From Dichotomocladium elegans (Eukaryota > Mucoromycota > Mucoromycetes > Mucorales > Lichtheimiaceae): a stretch of 64,000 nucleotides of DNA. The stretch spans positions 434,001 through 498,000 of the forward strand of contig JAIXMN010000023.1 of assembly GCA_025716815.1 (NCBI GenBank), written 5' to 3'. This document shows, piece by piece, positions 62,060-64,000 of this stretch (positions are counted from its first letter, which is position 1; each line of letters begins with the position of its first letter). The position numbers and the translations under genes were made by a program. Under the pieces are notes generated by a model. That model had not been told where the DNA came from, did not search any database, and saw nothing but the letters and a program-made list of their open reading frames with translations.

Positions 62060-62606
62060 ATGTATCATAATCCCTGCTTATGTAAAAACCCTATTGGTTT
62101 TGTTCAGAATATATATACTTCACCATATAATGCACACGATGTGTGTAACCCATCTTGGCGGGAGAGGGAGGAATTTCCGGGGAGATGTTATGTTGTGGCA
62201 CATGAAAGGAGTTTCCAAACATTGGGAACTTTTTTATATCCATGATTGTACGACTGTTTGCTTCTCGCTTGCAAGTCATGGGGACGGCCCAGATCAGGTG
62301 CCATAGAAGTTGTTCCTTCTATGGAAATATACTTAAAAAATCCAATCGAAGCCAGACGCTGGCTACCGCTCTGAAGAAACTCCCCTGCTCTAGGCAAAAC
62401 AGAGCGTTATGTATCATGAAAGTGAAAACGACTTAAACTGGTGTTCTTGACATCATACAATTTAAATATCAATCCGCACACCTTCGTTTTATTTGCCGCG
62501 AAGGGTACAACCAGATAATAAAATAGGAAGTTCAACAGACAGCGTCAAAGGCTCAGTATAATTTATTACACGATCGCCAGCTTTTTACGACTACTAGCTC
62601 GCATAT
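62060..62606. other. Convergent 3' spacer of porin and eL30
   Basis: No gene seen. AAATAGG/AATAAAA-like signals near 62517-62525 may serve either 3' end. Confidence 0.55.
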
Positions 62607-63177
62607 TTACTGGGTAGCCAAGATATCCGAGTCACCAGCATCGGTGATGGAGATGACGGTGGTGCGGAAGAGCTTACCGCAGGCGGTACCGAGGTCAATG
62701 TTGTCTAGAGAGAGAGAGGGAAAACGCGAATAAACCAGTGAGCGACGTGATTATTTCCCCATGTTCATTTTCAAGGGACACATACTGCCGTTGTAGTGGT
62801 GAACACCGGTCTTGGACAACATGGCGTAGTACTCAAGCTCAGACTTGCGAAGAGGGGGGCAGTTGCCGGCAATGACGATCAACTTGGCTAATCAGGAAGA
62901 AAAAAAGAGCGAACATTCGCGTTTAGTGATCCAAACGGGTGGGGGGACGATCTCTGCCCAGGTAAGGGTTGTAGGAATGGAGTGGTTTCTTTTGAACGGG
63001 CTCCTGTCCCCCCGTATTGAATAGGGGAGTAGTGATAAGCTTACCCTTGCCCTGACGGATGGTCTTCAAGGTCGACTTGTAACCGAGGGTGTACTTGCCG
63101 GACTTGGTGACGAGCTGAAGGCGGGAGTTGATAGACTCGACACTCTTCTTGGACTTCTTGGTAGCAGCGGGAGCCAT
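62607..63177 (-). CDS. RPL30: 60S ribosomal protein eL30
   Basis: Three exons: 62607-62704, 62786-62887 and 63045-63177 (110 residues). The sequence reads [19 protein letters not shown], then [51 protein letters not shown] and [19 protein letters not shown], the whole eL30 fold of the large ribosomal subunit. In yeast eL30 represses its own splicing by binding its pre-mRNA. The first intron here, 157 nt, lies 133 nt into the coding region rather than right after the start, so that circuit cannot be inferred. The 5' flank has a pyrimidine-rich stretch in the coding direction. Stop TAA follows DILATQ. Confidence 0.95.
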
Positions 63178-64000
63178 GACTGAACAGGAATTAACAAGGT
63201 AGAGAGAATATGAGCATCGTTTGCGGATGAAAAGACATTGGTGGCGACATGATAACTAACCTATAGGTGGAGAGAGAGGAAGGAAAAAATCACAATGGGG
63301 ATTTCCACACGTTAAAAAAATACACAAAATTTTTTTTGAGTTTCCGACAATTTTTTTTTCTCGCGCGGCCCTTATCATTTTTATAAGCCACCCTACGTCC
63401 TTCCGCGCCTTTGCTAAAGTCTCCCGCCGGGATATTGTTGTAGTATGATTTATCCTCGCCAAGATCGCCCTTTATTAACATACGAAGGCGGGCGACCGAT
63501 GCATTCGTACTAAACCAGCCGTTCGATATAACATCGCAAAGCTTCACGGACGCTCACTGCACGAGCAAGCTCTCGAGAGCGACCATCTTACCTCCTTGCT
63601 TGGAAGTCAAACAATACGATGTGATTCGGATAAGAGGTCCCGTTGCAACTCTCTCGCTCCCACCTATGCTGCGTTGTGGCTACTGTATAAAATGCACCGG
63701 TTTTCCTTCCCTCAACCCTACCTCAAAATGCACATATCTATCAATGAAGAACGGATACCAGGAAAAAAATAAAAGCCTTGTAAGCGGATGGATTCCCAAA
63801 AATGGTGTTTGTTTCTCAATTGTGTAAGAATGCTCTCTCAGTCGAAGTTGATATCTGTATACTGCAATGTAAAAATTCAAAAAGGACGGTCTGCTTTTTT
63901 TTAACGATACATGCATAGTTTTCCATCCAACAAAGAAATATCCACCCATAAGAGCCCTTTTTACGCTTGGGCCTCTCCAGCCTACAGTGTCAAGTATTCC
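63178..64000. other. Promoter side of eL30 and right edge, no supported gene
   Basis: Contains poly-T/A tracts near 63330 and 63350 and nothing coding I can support. Confidence 0.5.

Overview
The window is nuclear DNA from a filamentous fungus, most likely a mucoromycete (Mucorales-like). Reading both strands by hand gave about two dozen protein-coding genes. Eighteen are multi-exon, with 96 introns, mostly 50-100 nt. The family mix fits early-diverging fungi: a FANCD2 homologue, a Gemin7-like protein, an HSPA12-type Hsp70, Sfp1, UBE3C/Hul5, porin and eL30. The left edge cuts an RGS-domain gene. No rRNA, tRNA, CRISPR array, operon or prophage was seen.

Layout, left to right: RGS-domain gene (+, partial); small Asp-rich protein (-); Cys-rich single-pass membrane protein (-); type II glycosyltransferase-like protein (+); polytopic, possibly YVC1/TRP-like channel (-); F-box protein (-); O-fucosyltransferase-like protein (-); a 31-exon FANCD2 homologue (-); type II PC-esterase-like protein (+); Sfp1-like zinc-finger protein (-); Gemin7-like protein (+); Hsp70-like protein (-); decayed IS630/Tc1-type transposase (+); low-complexity putative regulator (-); second Tc1-like relic (+); UBE3C/Hul5 HECT ligase (+); kinase-like protein lacking the HRD aspartate (-); glutamate-carboxypeptidase-II-like protein lacking the catalytic Glu pair (+); PKA catalytic subunit (-); Hal4/Sat4-type kinase (-); an orphan kinase first exon (-); VAP/Scs2 (-); mitochondrial porin (+); ribosomal protein eL30 (-).

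The most interesting signal is in the FANCD2 gene. One intron has the textbook signals of a minor-spliceosome (U12-type) AT-AC intron: donor ATATCCTTTT, branch site TCCTTAAC and a terminal AC. Removing it joins the reading frame so that it matches remembered human FANCD2 with no gap. Four further introns use GC-AG boundaries, each supported by phase, consensus or homology. A Gemin7-like gene (SMN complex, snRNP assembly) lies about 6.7 kb away. Together these suggest a fungus that keeps a complex, animal-like splicing and interstrand-crosslink-repair toolkit.

The genes do not form one pathway. They are a normal eukaryotic mosaic: signalling (RGS, PKA, Hal4-like), ubiquitin (UBE3C, F-box), secretory-pathway enzymes, ER contact sites (VAP), and growth/translation (Sfp1, eL30). 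The region from 31 to 40 kb is gene-poor and holds the two transposon relics and a GC-rich hairpin cluster. Family calls come from reading translated sequence and remembered family motifs; no database search was run.
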